Below, one piece after another: positions 1 through 9,160 of a DNA stretch of 64,000 nucleotides. The stretch comes from Cryobacterium glaciale (GTDB taxonomy: Bacteria > Actinomycetota > Actinomycetes > Actinomycetales > Microbacteriaceae), in contig NZ_SOEY01000008.1 of assembly GCF_004402535.1 (NCBI RefSeq), positions 1 through 64,000 on the forward strand. The letters are read 5' to 3'. The position numbers and the translations under genes are program-made. Numbering within the stretch: position 1 is the stretch's first letter; each line of letters begins with the position of its first letter. The notes under the pieces were generated by a model. That model was not told where the DNA came from, made no database searches, and saw only the letters and a program-made list of their open reading frames with translations.

Positions 1-2
1 AA

Positions 3-233
3 GTCCACCACGTCCACCCCGCCGGACAAGGCGGACCAACCAACGTCGACAACGGAACACTCTTGTGCTGGTTTCATCACCACACCATCGACACCAACGG
101 CTGGCAAATTCGCATGGTCGGCGGAAGGCCCCAAGTACTCGGCCCACTCCTCTGGGACCCCACCCAAACCTGGCGCCCAGCCCACAGCCACCGAGCCAAC
201 ACCCCCAGCCCCGAACCACCCTGGCGCACCTAG
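3..233 (+). CDS. C-terminal part of a DUF222/HNH endonuclease-like protein (cut by window edge)
   Basis: The reading frame is open from the first bases and stops with TAG at 231-233, giving 76 residues. It contains HHVHPAGQGG, then TNVDNGTLLCWFHHH, the zinc/histidine core of the HNH domain that ends many actinobacterial DUF222 (13E12-like) proteins, followed by a short Pro/Thr-rich tail. The start and the DUF222 part lie outside the window. These genes are multicopy in actinobacteria; a nuclease role is presumed from the HNH fold, and the cellular job is not known. A 135-aa open frame that overlaps it in another phase is a shadow. No 3' hairpin is obvious before the thioesterase gene on the other strand. 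Confidence 0.75.
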   Translation, partial: VHHVHPAGQGGPTNVDNGTLLCWFHHHTIDTNGWQIRMVGGRPQVLGPLLWDPTQTWRPAHSHRANTPSPEPPWRT

Positions 234-274
234 TGCTACTCGTGGCTCGGTTGGCGCTTCTCAATCAGCAGATG

Positions 275-838
275 CTAGTTCCAGATGCTGGGAGCGGGAG
301 CGCGCGTCGCGGGAGCGGCGGCATTGCGGCTCCACTCGAGCAGCCACTCGGGAACACTCACGTTGTCGGGGGCTACGCCGATGGCTTCGAGCAGTTCGTC
401 GATCGTCACGACGCCGCCGGTGCGCTTGAGAAAGCGTCCGCGAATGTAGCCGTGGGAGTAGATCTCGGGTGAGCCGTCGGCATCCGGTCGTACGAAGCGT
501 TGCTCGACGTACACGGCTTTCTCGTCGAAGCCGAGGATGCGCGACTCCACCGTGAATTTCTGGCCGACCGTGAGCGACTTGCGAAAGCTGATCGTCTCTG
601 ACACCACGACCGGGTACCAGCCGCGCTCCTGGAAGATGGCCCAGACGCCGGTCCGGTGCAGCATGTCGAAGCGCGCCACGTCCATGATCGACAGGTAGAC
701 GCCGTTGTTCATGTGCCGCAAGATGTCCAGGTCGGTCGGCATCGTCACGAAATTGGTGCGGGTGACGTCGAAGTGACCGAGCCGGGGGCCGAACTTCGAC
801 AGCACGGCATGGAGGAGGGTTCGAAAGAACATATGCAC
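275..838 (-). CDS. Acyl-CoA thioesterase-like hot-dog protein
   Basis: A 187-aa protein of the 4HBT/hot-dog fold. The diagnostic helix segment HMNNGVYLSIMDVAR lies at residues 42-56, preceded by MPTDLD, the layout of the THEM6/YbgC-like group. Such enzymes hydrolyse acyl-CoA or similar thioesters in the cytosol; the substrate cannot be read from sequence. The start is GTG at 836-838, chosen because TAGCAT lies exactly 6 nt before it, as in a leaderless actinobacterial mRNA; a second possible start is the ATG two codons on. The alpha/beta hydrolase gene lies upstream on the same strand, 115 bp away. Confidence 0.75.
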   Translation of the reverse strand: MHMFFRTLLHAVLSKFGPRLGHFDVTRTNFVTMPTDLDILRHMNNGVYLSIMDVARFDMLHRTGVWAIFQERGWYPVVVSETISFRKSLTVGQKFTVESRILGFDEKAVYVEQRFVRPDADGSPEIYSHGYIRGRFLKRTGGVVTIDELLEAIGVAPDNVSVPEWLLEWSRNAAAPATRAPAPSIWN

Positions 839-953
839 GAGACGATGCTAACGAAGCAGGAGCGCGGGCGGGGCATCCGTTGTGGGTGAGCGCCAGCATC
901 CGCTGCCCCAGCGGGGGGTGCGTGCACGATGTATCACAGTCGCCGGCGCGTTC

Positions 954-2054
954 TTAGGTCACAGCAACCGCACGCGGCGCAATGGCACGCACGAACGCAC
1001 CGAGCCGGCGGTAGACCTCCTGCGATTCCGGATGCGTGTCGTCCTGCTGCCAGGTGTGCTTGGTGTTGACGCTGCGCCGCCCGTAAATGAGGGTGTCGAC
1101 CCGGATCGCGCGCGCCCGCAACGCCTCAATGAAGTTGAGATTCGCGCGGTAGAAATAGTCCCGCTCCGAGGTGGTGACGAAGACCGGCGGAAAACCGCGG
1201 TCGAGCCACTCGATCGGCGACATGAACCGTGCTGCCGTGCGCAGGTGCTGCCCGCGGCCGCGCTCGGGCAGCAGCATCCGCACGAAGTTGAGGCTCAAGA
1301 CGAACCCGCGGTCGAACAGCACCGAGAAGTCGGCGATGCTGCAGTGCTGCACCAGGCCGCGCAGGTTGCGTGCCGCGACCGGCGGGCGAATGCCGTAGTG
1401 TTCGGCGAGCTCCGGCGTGTAGGCCGCGGCCGTGAGCAGCGCCGCGATGTGGCCGCCGGCGGAGTCACCGCCGAGCACAATACGAGTCGGGTCTCCCCCG
1501 TATGCGGCGATATTGCGGGCGACCCAGTCGAGCACCGCGTTGCCGTCGTGCATCATGTGTTTCAGTTGGAATCGCGTGGCCATGCGGTAATTCGCGTTGA
1601 CCACGATCATGCCCTCGGCGGCCTGGGTCGCGCAGTATTTGGTGAGCGGGTCCTTGTCGCCCGAGGTCCAGCCGCCGCCGTGAAAGTACACGTAGACCGG
1701 GAGCGGCGGCGCGCCGGCATCGCGCTTGGGCGACAACACGTCGAGCCGATGGATCTTCTCGCCATCCCCGACGTAGTCGAGATCGAGATCGTACTCGACC
1801 GAATCGATCGGATGCAGATTGAACCTATGCACCGGGGTCGCCCGTCGCAGCATCAAGGCGCGCCACGCCCAGACCGGCAGCCGACGGATACCCGTCTCGC
1901 GGTGCGCCGAGCGGTCGACGGTCACTCCGTCAGCGTGCAAACGGATGTCGTGCAGCCAGGCCCTGGCCGACGTTGCAACGCGATCCGTCGACGACGGCGG
2001 GCGGTACGGGGGAATGGGACGAACGGTGCCGAACGTGGTGCTGGTGTAACTCAC
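954..2054 (-). CDS. Alpha/beta hydrolase of the hormone-sensitive lipase (Abhydrolase_3) type
   Basis: A 366-aa esterase or lipase-like protein. The oxyanion-hole motif HGGGW is at residues 125-129 and the nucleophile elbow GDSAGG at 196-201 (Ser198); a likely acid lies near SERD (296-299) and the catalytic His near KHTW (332-335). There is no signal peptide, so it should be cytosolic. Residues 1-95 form a poorly conserved cap region. The GTG start (2052-2054) follows TAACCT by 6 nt, suggesting a leaderless transcript. A palindrome at 2091-2119 sits just upstream of the promoter. The natural ester is unknown. Together with the following thioesterase it could handle acyl compounds, which is only inference. 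Confidence 0.82.
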   Translation of the reverse strand: MSYTSTTFGTVRPIPPYRPPSSTDRVATSARAWLHDIRLHADGVTVDRSAHRETGIRRLPVWAWRALMLRRATPVHRFNLHPIDSVEYDLDLDYVGDGEKIHRLDVLSPKRDAGAPPLPVYVYFHGGGWTSGDKDPLTKYCATQAAEGMIVVNANYRMATRFQLKHMMHDGNAVLDWVARNIAAYGGDPTRIVLGGDSAGGHIAALLTAAAYTPELAEHYGIRPPVAARNLRGLVQHCSIADFSVLFDRGFVLSLNFVRMLLPERGRGQHLRTAARFMSPIEWLDRGFPPVFVTTSERDYFYRANLNFIEALRARAIRVDTLIYGRRSVNTKHTWQQDDTHPESQEVYRRLGAFVRAIAPRAVAVT

Positions 2055-2090
2055 TGCCTGAGGTTAGGTCGACTCCCCCGAATCCTTACT

Positions 2091-2119
2091 GGGAAGTACC
2101 CCATTTGGGGGTAACTCCC
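2091..2119. promoter_or_regulatory. Palindromic candidate operator upstream of the alpha/beta hydrolase
   Basis: TACCCC and GGGGTA form a 6-bp inverted repeat around ATTTG at 2097-2113. The symmetry continues imperfectly outward (GGGAAG on one side, AACTCCC on the other). The site lies about 25-55 bp upstream of the inferred -10 box (TAACCT on the minus strand, 2061-2066), a position that would suit an activator. No regulator can be named from sequence. Confidence 0.4.
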
Positions 2120-2148
2120 GGTTTCAGATGGGCCGTCGGCACCCGCGC

Positions 2149-2670
2149 TCAGGCAGCGGATGCCCCGCCCGCGACCCCGGTCGCCTCCAGCACCGCGCGC
2201 GCGAGCGTGTGAAAGTGCAGATTGAAGCCGAGAACGCCCGGCGTGGCTTGCGGGTCGAGGTCGAGCGTAGGTACATCGACGGCGTGCACGATGAACTGGT
2301 AGCGGTGCGTGCCGGTTCCGGGCGGCGGCCCGGCGCCGGCGAACGACGTGAGGCGCATTTCATTCGGCAGTACGAGCGCCGAGGCCGGCAGAGCGCCGCC
2401 GGCCCGCAGGCTGGTTACCTCCACCGGAAGGTTCGCCACGGCCCAGTGCCAGAACCCGGAGCCGGTGGGAGCGTCGGGGTCGTACACGGTGAGGGCGAAA
2501 CTCTGGGTCAGGGCGGGGAAACCCGACCAGGACAGCTGCGGGGAAACATCCGCTCCCCCGGCGTCGGTGCCGTACTGGGCTGGGCGCAGCGGGCCACCGT
2601 CGGTCATGTCGGTGCTGGTGAGTGCGAACTGCGGCACCTCGCCGAAGCGGGCGAGCGGGTCCTGGGTCAT
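2149..2670 (-). CDS. YbhB/YbcL-family (PEBP, Raf-kinase-inhibitor-like) protein
   Basis: A 173-aa PEBP-fold protein. The ligand-pocket signature DPDAPTGSGFWHW is at residues 64-76, and GTHRYQFIVHAVD near the C-terminus is the second conserved block. Bacterial members bind anionic ligands, but their role is not established. The start is ATG 2668-2670, preceded by a GGAGG ribosome site; a longer open frame up to 2763 would run into the divergent trhO gene and lacks a ribosome site. No signal peptide is visible, so it is probably cytosolic. Confidence 0.82.
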   Translation of the reverse strand: MTQDPLARFGEVPQFALTSTDMTDGGPLRPAQYGTDAGGADVSPQLSWSGFPALTQSFALTVYDPDAPTGSGFWHWAVANLPVEVTSLRAGGALPASALVLPNEMRLTSFAGAGPPPGTGTHRYQFIVHAVDVPTLDLDPQATPGVLGFNLHFHTLARAVLEATGVAGGASAA

Positions 2671-2755
2671 CGGTGGCCTCCGTGTGCGTTCGTGGTCGAT
2701 CTGTTGCGAGACAATCAGTGCGGCCAGCCTACGCGCGCGCTCGTAAACTGGCCCT

Positions 2756-3679
2756 ATGGCCATTCCGAAGATTCTGCTCTATTACATCTTCACGCCGCTG
2801 GCCGACCCGGAGGCCGTTCGGCTCTGGCAGCGCGACCTGTGCGCCGGGCTCGGCCTGCGCGGGCGCATCCTCATATCGGCAGACGGCCTGAACGGCACGG
2901 TCGGCGGCGACCTGCCCGCCATCAAGAAGTACGTGCGCAAAACGCGCGACTACCCGGCGTTCAAGAACATCGACTTCAAGTGGAGCGAGGGTACCGGCCT
3001 CGACGCCGACGGCTTGAGCCTCGACTTTCCCAGGCTCGTGGTCAAGGTGCGCGAGGAGATCGTGAGTTTCGGCGCCCCCGGCGAGCTGCGCGTCGACGAG
3101 GCCGGAGTCATCGGCGGCGGCACCAAACTGGCGCCGGCCGAACTCAATGCGCTCGTCGCCGAGCGCGGCGACGACGTCGTCTTCTTCGACGGGCGCAACA
3201 GATTCGAGGCCGAGATCGGCCACTTTCGAAACGCGGTCGTGCCCGACGTAGCCAACACCCGCGAGTTCGTGGCCGAGCTCGACAGCGGCAAGTACGACCA
3301 CCTCAAGGACAAGCCGGTGGTGACCTACTGCACCGGCGGCATCCGCTGTGAGGTGCTGAGCGGCCTCATGAAGGCGCGCGGTTTCGAGGAGGTCTACCAG
3401 CTCGACGGCGGCATCGTGCGGTACGGCGAGGCCTTCGGCAACGAGGGCCTGTGGTCGGGTTCGCTCTACGTCTTCGACCAGCGGATGTCCCTCGACTTCG
3501 CTCCCGATGCTGCCGTGCTCGGCGTCTGCCGGCTCTGTGCGGCGCCGACGACGAACATGCTCAACTGCCGGGAGGCATCCTGCCGGGAGCAGCTCGTGAT
3601 CTGCCCCGAGTGCGTCGCGCTGGCGTCGCCGGTCTGCGCCGCGCACGCCCACCCAAATAAACCCCGGTCGGCGGCGTAA
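2756..3679 (+). CDS. trhO: tRNA uridine(34) hydroxylase TrhO (rhodanese family)
   Basis: A 307-aa protein of the YceA/TrhO family, which hydroxylates uridine at tRNA wobble position 34, the first step towards 5-(carboxy)methoxyuridine. It has the N-terminal acylphosphatase-like domain ([11 protein letters not shown], residues 11-21) and a rhodanese domain with the loop YCTGGIRCE (191-199, Cys192). After it comes a cysteine-rich tail (CRLC, CREASC, CPEC) that probably binds zinc. The ATG at 2756 is 6 nt after TAAACT (2744-2749), so the mRNA is probably leaderless. It is divergent from the PEBP gene. Confidence 0.9.
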   Translation: MAIPKILLYYIFTPLADPEAVRLWQRDLCAGLGLRGRILISADGLNGTVGGDLPAIKKYVRKTRDYPAFKNIDFKWSEGTGLDADGLSLDFPRLVVKVREEIVSFGAPGELRVDEAGVIGGGTKLAPAELNALVAERGDDVVFFDGRNRFEAEIGHFRNAVVPDVANTREFVAELDSGKYDHLKDKPVVTYCTGGIRCEVLSGLMKARGFEEVYQLDGGIVRYGEAFGNEGLWSGSLYVFDQRMSLDFAPDAAVLGVCRLCAAPTTNMLNCREASCREQLVICPECVALASPVCAAHAHPNKPRSAA

Positions 3680-3727
3680 GACGACCCGCCGGGCCATAGG
3701 GTGGGAAATACTACAGAGGGGAGTCGG

Positions 3728-4630
3728 ATGTCTACCGGCGCTGTTATCGAATTCACCAGCATCAGCAAACGCTTTGGCGGGGTCGCCGCGGTCAAGGATC
3801 TGTCGTTCACGGTGGAACCCGGCCGGGTTACCGGCTTTCTCGGTCCGAACGGTGCCGGCAAGACCACGTCCCTGCGCATCCTGCTCGGGCTGGTCGCAGC
3901 CAGCAGCGGCACGGCCACGTTCGGCGGCGTGCGCTACCGCGACCTGCCGCATCCGCTCAAAACAGTGGGCGCAGCCCTCGAAGCCGCAAGCTTTCACCCG
4001 GGACGTACCGCCCGAGACCACCTCGGCGTCTACGCGATCGCGGCCGGACTGCCGCGCACCCGCGTCATGGAGGTGCTCACCCTGGTGGGCCTTGCCGCCC
4101 ACGCCGCCCAGCGCGTCGGCGGCTACTCGCTCGGCATGCGCCAACGCCTCGGCCTGGCCTACGCCCTGCTCGGCGACCCGGGAGTGCTCGTGCTCGACGA
4201 GCCGATCAACGGACTGGACCCGGAGGGTATCCGCTGGATTCGCGGATTTCTTCGCGACATGGCCGCCGAGGGTCGCACCGTGCTGGTGAGCTCGCACCTG
4301 CTCTCCGAGGTGCAGCAGAGCGTCGACGACGTCGTCATCATCGCCCGCGGCGAACTCGTGCACCTCGGCCCGCTGTCAAGCCTCGACACGGATGCCGCGC
4401 CCCAGACGATCGTCGAGTCTCCCGACCGCGAGGCCCTCGCCGCAGCCCTCACGGCGGCCGGCATCACCTTCTCGATCGGCCGCACCGGGCTGCTCGCCGC
4501 GACGGGCGACCCGGCACTGCTCGGCCACCTCGCATTCACTGCCGGGGTCGAGCTGAGCGTGCTGCATCGGCAGAAAGCCGGCCTCGAAGACTCGTTTCTC
4601 GCCCTCGTCGGCGGAGGCCACACGCTATGA
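3728..4630 (+). CDS. ABC transporter ATP-binding protein (ABC-2 exporter type)
   Basis: A 300-aa ATPase with Walker A GPNGAGKT (residues 39-46), an unusual signature YSLGMRQR (133-140, in place of LSGGQ) and Walker B VLVLDEP (153-159), followed by the CcmA/DrrA-like C-terminal extension. This type pairs with an ABC-2 permease and exports drugs, lipids or peptides. The start at 3728 was chosen for the GAGGGGAG ribosome site just upstream; an in-frame ATG-like start at 3701 would overlap that site. Its stop overlaps the permease start by 4 bp (ATGA), so the two are translationally coupled. The substrate is unknown. Confidence 0.88.
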   Translation: MSTGAVIEFTSISKRFGGVAAVKDLSFTVEPGRVTGFLGPNGAGKTTSLRILLGLVAASSGTATFGGVRYRDLPHPLKTVGAALEAASFHPGRTARDHLGVYAIAAGLPRTRVMEVLTLVGLAAHAAQRVGGYSLGMRQRLGLAYALLGDPGVLVLDEPINGLDPEGIRWIRGFLRDMAAEGRTVLVSSHLLSEVQQSVDDVVIIARGELVHLGPLSSLDTDAAPQTIVESPDREALAAALTAAGITFSIGRTGLLAATGDPALLGHLAFTAGVELSVLHRQKAGLEDSFLALVGGGHTL

Positions 4631-5460
4631 CAATGTTCCTGCGGTCTGTTTCGGCCGAATTCGCCAAGATCTTCACCACGCGCCTGTGGTGGATCCTCGC
4701 TATCGTGCTGTTTGGCTACATCGGCCTGCTGGCCGGCGGCCTCGCGGCCTTGTTCGCCGGCATCCAGACCGGTGTGATCAGCCCGGATGCCGTGAACACC
4801 GGCGGCGGGCCCACCGATTTCGGCAGCCTCCCGCCGCTCATTTACAGCTTCGCCTCCTCGGTCGGCTACGTCTTTCCGGTGTTGCTCGGCGCCCTCGCGA
4901 CGACCGGTGAATTTCGCCACCAGACCCTCACCCCCACCTTCCTGGCCACCCCCCGCCGCGGTCTGGTGCTCGGCGCGAAGACGGTGACGCTGGTGCTGAT
5001 CGGCGCGGGGTTCGGGGTCGTCGCGCTGGCGGCATCCGTCGGTATCGGTGGTGGGGTGCTGAGCGCGTTCGGGGTGGACGCGCTGCTGCAGGGCGCGGAG
5101 ACCTGGCTGCTGGTCGCTCGCACCCTGCTCGCCATGGGCCTGTGGGCAGCGATTGGTGTGGGCCTCGGCGCGCTCGTGCCGAACCAGGTCGCCTCGATCG
5201 TGATCGTGCTGGCCTTCACCCAGTTCGTCGAGCCACTGCTGCGGCTGGCGGCATCTTTTCTCGAGGTCACCGCGAAGATCGGTAACTTTCTTCCCGGTGC
5301 CGCGAGTGATGCCCTGGTCGGCGCGAGCGTCTTCACCATGGCGAGCCCGGCCGGAACCGCGCCGCTGGACTGGTGGCAGGGCGGCCTCGTGCTGCTCGGC
5401 TACGCCCTGATCGCGACCGTGATCGGCTATGCCGTGAGCTGGAAGAGGGACGTCACCTAG
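4627..5460 (+). CDS. ABC-2 type transporter permease
   Basis: A 277-aa membrane protein with about six hydrophobic segments (near residues 18-45, 70-95, 110-140, 150-175, 180-205 and 250-272) and the GEFRHQTLTPTFLATPRR segment after the second, typical of ABC-2 permeases of the NatB/DrrB kind. It is the membrane partner of the ATPase that overlaps its start. Its last four bases CTAG are shared with the stop codon of the convergent hypothetical gene. What is exported is not evident. Confidence 0.82.
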   Translation: MTMFLRSVSAEFAKIFTTRLWWILAIVLFGYIGLLAGGLAALFAGIQTGVISPDAVNTGGGPTDFGSLPPLIYSFASSVGYVFPVLLGALATTGEFRHQTLTPTFLATPRRGLVLGAKTVTLVLIGAGFGVVALAASVGIGGGVLSAFGVDALLQGAETWLLVARTLLAMGLWAAIGVGLGALVPNQVASIVIVLAFTQFVEPLLRLAASFLEVTAKIGNFLPGAASDALVGASVFTMASPAGTAPLDWWQGGLVLLGYALIATVIGYAVSWKRDVT

Positions 5461-5849
5461 CTGGTCGGCTCGGCGGGGGTCGGTACGGCCGCAGTCGGTT
5501 CGACCGGCAGCTTGAGCGAGTCGATCAGATCGGTCGCGTGCTGGCTCGTGAGAATGACGCGGGCGAATTCTTCGTCGACGAGGTCGATCACCACGGCCGG
5601 ACGGTGACGCTTGATCGAGACGAAGTCCTTGCCGCCGTGAAACTTCCAGGTTCCGGCAGCCACGACGAGCGGAACGATCGAACCGAGGGCGCGAATTCCG
5701 CGCAGCCAGATCCACGGATCTTCGGTGATGATGACCGAACGGATGTTGTCCCGCTGCACCACGATCGACTCCCGTCGCAGCGCGAGGGTTCTTTCCGCGC
5801 GCGTCAGGTGGATCTCGAGCCGGTCAGAATGCACGCTCAGGGAAGCCAT
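5457..5849 (-). CDS. Conserved hypothetical protein, 130 aa
   Basis: I do not recognise a named family. The protein starts MASLSVHSDRLEIHL, has a block DPWIWLRGIRALGS and one weakly hydrophobic stretch (SIVPLVVAAGTW), followed by FHGGKDFVSIKRHRPAVVIDL; the beta-rich look resembles PH-like domains, which is a guess. The ATG at 5847-5849 is 6 nt after CAGACT on the minus strand, so a leaderless start is favoured over the longer frame to 5933. Its TAG overlaps the TAG of the convergent ABC permease in the palindrome CTAG. Confidence 0.6.
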   Translation of the reverse strand: MASLSVHSDRLEIHLTRAERTLALRRESIVVQRDNIRSVIITEDPWIWLRGIRALGSIVPLVVAAGTWKFHGGKDFVSIKRHRPAVVIDLVDEEFARVILTSQHATDLIDSLKLPVEPTAAVPTPAEPTS

Positions 5850-5943
5850 TGTTCCAGTCTGCCCGGTCAGGGCCGAAAACCCGTTGTCTGAAGCGAACAA
5901 AAGCAATAACGTCCCAGCGCAGGATCTCGACAATCAGAGCGGA

Positions 5944-7332
5944 TCAGCCCTGCGGGGTTGCGGCGGCCGCGGCCTTGGCCGCAGCGGGCAGCGCCTCGAA
6001 GATGCGCCCGATGGCGCTCTGGTCGTGCGCGTCGGAAACGAACCAGGCCTCGAACACGCTCGGCGGCAGGGACACTCCGTTGTCGAGCATGGCGTGGAAG
6101 AACGGTGCGTAACGAAAGGCCTCCTGGCGCTGCACGTCGGCGTAGGTGCGCGGGGCCGAACCCTGCGCCTCCTCGCCGAAGACGAAGCTGAACAGGTTCC
6201 CGGCCCGCTGCACCCGGTGGGCCACTCCCTCGGCGGCGAGCGAGGCGGAGACCGCCTCCGAGAGGATGGTGGCGGTCGCGTTGAGCCGGTCGTAGACGCT
6301 CTCGTCGAGCAGGTTGAGGGTCGCGATGCCGGCCGCGACGGCGACCGGGTTGCCCGACAAGGTTCCGGCCTGGTACACCGGGCCGGTCGGGGCGAGAAAG
6401 TCCATGACGTCGGCTCGACCGCCGAGGGCGGCGACGGGCAGGCCACCGCCGATGATCTTGCCGAAGGTGAGCAGGTCGGGCGTGTAGAACTCTTCGCCGG
6501 CCGACTCGAGGCTGCTGGTTTCGAGGCCCCAGAAGCCGGAGCGGCTCACCCGAAAGCCGGTGAGGACCTCATCGAGAATGAGCAGCGCACCGTTCTCGTG
6601 CGCGATCGACGACAGCGCCGCGTTGAAGCCGGCATCCGGGGCGACGACACCCATGTTGGCGGCGGCCGCCTCGGTGATGATGGCGGCGATGCGCCCTGGG
6701 TGCGCTTCGAAAGCGGCCCGCACGGCATCGAGGTCGTTGTACGGCAGCACGAGCGTCTGCGCGGCGGTCGCGGCGGTCACGCCGGCCGAGCCGGGCAGCG
6801 CGAGGGTGGCGAGGCCGGAGCCGGCCTGGGCGAGCAGTCCGTCGGAGTGGCCGTGGTAGTGCCCGGCGAACTTGATCAGCAGGTCACGACCGGTGAAACC
6901 GCGGGCCAGGCGAATGGCCGTCATGGTCGCCTCGGTCCCGGTCGAGACCAGGCGCAACTTTTGCACCGCGCCGACCCGGTCGGCGACCAGTTCGGCCAGT
7001 TCGGTCTCGGCCGGGGTCGATGCACCGAAGGACAACCCGAGGGCGGCGGCATCCTGCACGGCCTTGATGACCTCGGGGTGCGCGTGACCGAGAATGGCCG
7101 GACCCCAGGAGTTAACGAGGTCGACGTACTCGCGGCCGTCGGAATCGGTGACGTAGGCGCCAGCGGCCTTCACCAGAAACAGCGGGGTGCCGCCGACGGA
7201 GCCGAAGGCACGCACCGGCGAGTTGACCCCGCCGGGAATGACGCGGCGGGCGCGATCGAACAGTTCGTCATTGTGGGTGGAAACGTGCTCCACCGGGCTC
7301 GACGTCGCTTCTGCACTGATCGTGTCGGTCAT
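5944..7332 (-). CDS. hemL: Glutamate-1-semialdehyde 2,1-aminomutase
   Basis: A 462-aa PLP enzyme of aminotransferase fold class I. It turns glutamate-1-semialdehyde, the product of HemA, into 5-aminolevulinate. Visible are the N-terminal block [13 protein letters not shown] (31-43), the [11 protein letters not shown] segment carrying the cofactor-binding Asp254, and [12 protein letters not shown], whose Lys292 should hold PLP. It is the last gene of the minus-strand hem run and overlaps hemB by 4 bp (ATGA), so it is translationally coupled to it. Confidence 0.96.
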   Translation of the reverse strand: MTDTISAEATSSPVEHVSTHNDELFDRARRVIPGGVNSPVRAFGSVGGTPLFLVKAAGAYVTDSDGREYVDLVNSWGPAILGHAHPEVIKAVQDAAALGLSFGASTPAETELAELVADRVGAVQKLRLVSTGTEATMTAIRLARGFTGRDLLIKFAGHYHGHSDGLLAQAGSGLATLALPGSAGVTAATAAQTLVLPYNDLDAVRAAFEAHPGRIAAIITEAAAANMGVVAPDAGFNAALSSIAHENGALLILDEVLTGFRVSRSGFWGLETSSLESAGEEFYTPDLLTFGKIIGGGLPVAALGGRADVMDFLAPTGPVYQAGTLSGNPVAVAAGIATLNLLDESVYDRLNATATILSEAVSASLAAEGVAHRVQRAGNLFSFVFGEEAQGSAPRTYADVQRQEAFRYAPFFHAMLDNGVSLPPSVFEAWFVSDAHDQSAIGRIFEALPAAAKAAAAATPQG

Positions 7333-8312
7333 GCTTGCTCCTCCTTGAGCCAGGTGGCCAGTTCAACGGCCCAGTAGGTGAGTACGGCGTCGGCTCCGGC
7401 CCGGCGGATGCTCAGCACCGACTCTTCGACGGCGCGGCGCCGGTCGATCCAACCCTGCGCGGCAGCGGCCTCGATCATGGCATATTCGCCGGAGACCTGA
7501 TATGCCCAAACCGGAATATCACTCATGGCGGCGACTTCGGCGAGCACGTCGAGGTAGCTGCCGGCCGGCTTCACCATGACGATGTCGGCGCCCTCCTCGA
7601 TGTCGAGCTGGGCTTCGCGCACGCCCTCCCGGCGGTTGGCGGGATCGAGCTGGTAGGTGCGGCGATCGCCGACCAGGGTCGAGGCGACGGCTTCGCGAAA
7701 CGGGCCGTAAAAGGCGGAGGCGTACTTGGCCGAGTAGGCGAGCACCGCGGTGTCTTCGAAGCCGTTGGCGTCGAGGGTCTCGCGCACGGCAGCGACCTGG
7801 CCGTCCATCATGCCGGAGAGGCCCAGCAGTGCAGAGCCGGCCGACGCCTGCGCCAATGCCATGTCGCGGTAGCGCTCGAGGGTCATGTCGTTGTCGACGT
7901 GGCCGTCGGCCGCGAGCACGCCGCAGTGGCCGTGATCGGTGAATTCGTCGAGGCACAGGTCGGTCTGCACCACGAGGGCATCGCCGATCTCGGAGGCGAT
8001 AGCGCGGGTGGCCAGGTTGAGGATGCCGTTCGGGTCGGTCGCGCCGGTGCCGGTGGCATCCCGCACTTCTGGCACCCCGAACAGCATGATGCCGCCGACG
8101 CCGGCTTCCGCCGCCTGCACAACGGCACGACGGGCGCTGTCGATGCTGTGCTGCACGACGCCGGGCATCGAACTGATCGGGCGGGTCTCATCGCCTTCGC
8201 GCACGAACATGGGCAGCACGAGCTCCGCCGGGTGGACACGAATTTCACTGGCCAGGCGACGAAGCGCGGGGCTGGTGCGCAAGCGTCGTGGGCGAATAAC
8301 GGGGTTGGTCAC
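7329..8312 (-). CDS. hemB: Porphobilinogen synthase (5-aminolevulinate dehydratase)
   Basis: A 327-aa enzyme that condenses two 5-aminolevulinate molecules to porphobilinogen. The two Schiff-base lysines are in AYSAKYAS (Lys196) and VMVKPAGSY (Lys248). The metal site [16 protein letters not shown] (116-131) has two cysteines and an aspartate, the mixed form usual in actinobacteria, instead of the three cysteines of classic zinc enzymes. The gene overlaps hemL downstream and follows hemD by 55 bp. Confidence 0.96.
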   Translation of the reverse strand: MTNPVIRPRRLRTSPALRRLASEIRVHPAELVLPMFVREGDETRPISSMPGVVQHSIDSARRAVVQAAEAGVGGIMLFGVPEVRDATGTGATDPNGILNLATRAIASEIGDALVVQTDLCLDEFTDHGHCGVLAADGHVDNDMTLERYRDMALAQASAGSALLGLSGMMDGQVAAVRETLDANGFEDTAVLAYSAKYASAFYGPFREAVASTLVGDRRTYQLDPANRREGVREAQLDIEEGADIVMVKPAGSYLDVLAEVAAMSDIPVWAYQVSGEYAMIEAAAAQGWIDRRRAVEESVLSIRRAGADAVLTYWAVELATWLKEEQA

Positions 8313-8367
8313 CCCTTTACCCTACGCCGCCCGCTGCACGTTTCGTTATCCGGTCGTTACCTGCGCT

Positions 8368-9156
8368 CTAGAGCGCCGGTGCGGTTCCCGCGAGAGCGGC
8401 GTCGACGAGCGCCTCGATGAGGGACTCGGCGCTGCGCTCCGAGGCGACAACGTCGACGCGCAGCCCCAGAGCGCGGGCATCCTTGGCAGTCTGCGGGCCG
8501 ATGCAGGCCACGAGGGTGCGCTCGGGAATGTCGCCGAACTGGTCGCGCACCTGGCGCGCGACGCTGCCACTCGTCACGAGCACGGCGTGCACGAGGCCGG
8601 CCTTGACGTCGGCGACGACCTGGTCGCTGACCGGAACACCGATCGTGCGGTAGGCGACGACGGATTCCACGTCGTGACCGATGCGGCGCAGTCCCTCGCT
8701 CAGGAGCGGCTTGGCGATCTCACTGCGCAGGGTCAGCACGCGCAGCGGGATGACGCCGGCGGTGGCGGTCTCCCATTCCTCGAGCAGGCCGCGGGCAGAG
8801 TTGTCTTCGGATGGAACGATGTCCACGTGATAGCCGGCCGCAATGAGCGCAGCCGCGGTGGTTTCACCGACCGCGGCGATGCGTGTTCCGGGCGCGACGA
8901 CCGCACGGTGCGACGACAGAACGTCGACGGTCGTGGCGCTCGTGATGGTCATCCAGTCGAAGTCGCCGGCGGCGAGGCGGGTGAGCGCCGCGTCGAGGGC
9001 CGGGGCGTCGTCCGTGGCGGCGAAGTTGATCATGGGAGCGACGATCGGATGCGCACCCCTGGCCCGCAGATTCGCTGCCACCTGGTCACCCCAGGGTCCG
9101 CCGCGCGGAACGAGAACTCGCCAGCCCGCGAGGGGCTTGGTCAGTCGATTGGTCAC
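8368..9156 (-). CDS. hemD: Uroporphyrinogen-III synthase
   Basis: A 262-aa protein of the HemD fold, which closes and flips ring D of hydroxymethylbilane to give uroporphyrinogen III. The family has low conservation; recognisable are LAGWRVLVPRGG at the N-terminus, [23 protein letters not shown] and ACIGPQTAKDAR in the second lobe. The GTG start (9154-9156) follows the hemC stop by only 4 bp. Its place between hemC and hemB supports the call. Confidence 0.9.
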   Translation of the reverse strand: MTNRLTKPLAGWRVLVPRGGPWGDQVAANLRARGAHPIVAPMINFAATDDAPALDAALTRLAAGDFDWMTITSATTVDVLSSHRAVVAPGTRIAAVGETTAAALIAAGYHVDIVPSEDNSARGLLEEWETATAGVIPLRVLTLRSEIAKPLLSEGLRRIGHDVESVVAYRTIGVPVSDQVVADVKAGLVHAVLVTSGSVARQVRDQFGDIPERTLVACIGPQTAKDARALGLRVDVVASERSAESLIEALVDAALAGTAPAL

Positions 9157-9160
9157 GTGG

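Noticed and set aside
65-472. A 135-aa open frame at the left edge
   Set aside because: Another phase at the same place encodes the HNH core; this frame is a shadow.
2057-2080. A second DtxR box (GAGGTTAGGTC)
   Set aside because: Only one half-site agrees with the consensus; it also overlaps the -10 box of the esterase.
2729-4363. A 544-aa minus-strand open frame across trhO and the ABC ATPase
   Set aside because: Composition is that of a shadow frame; both plus-strand genes have diagnostic motifs.
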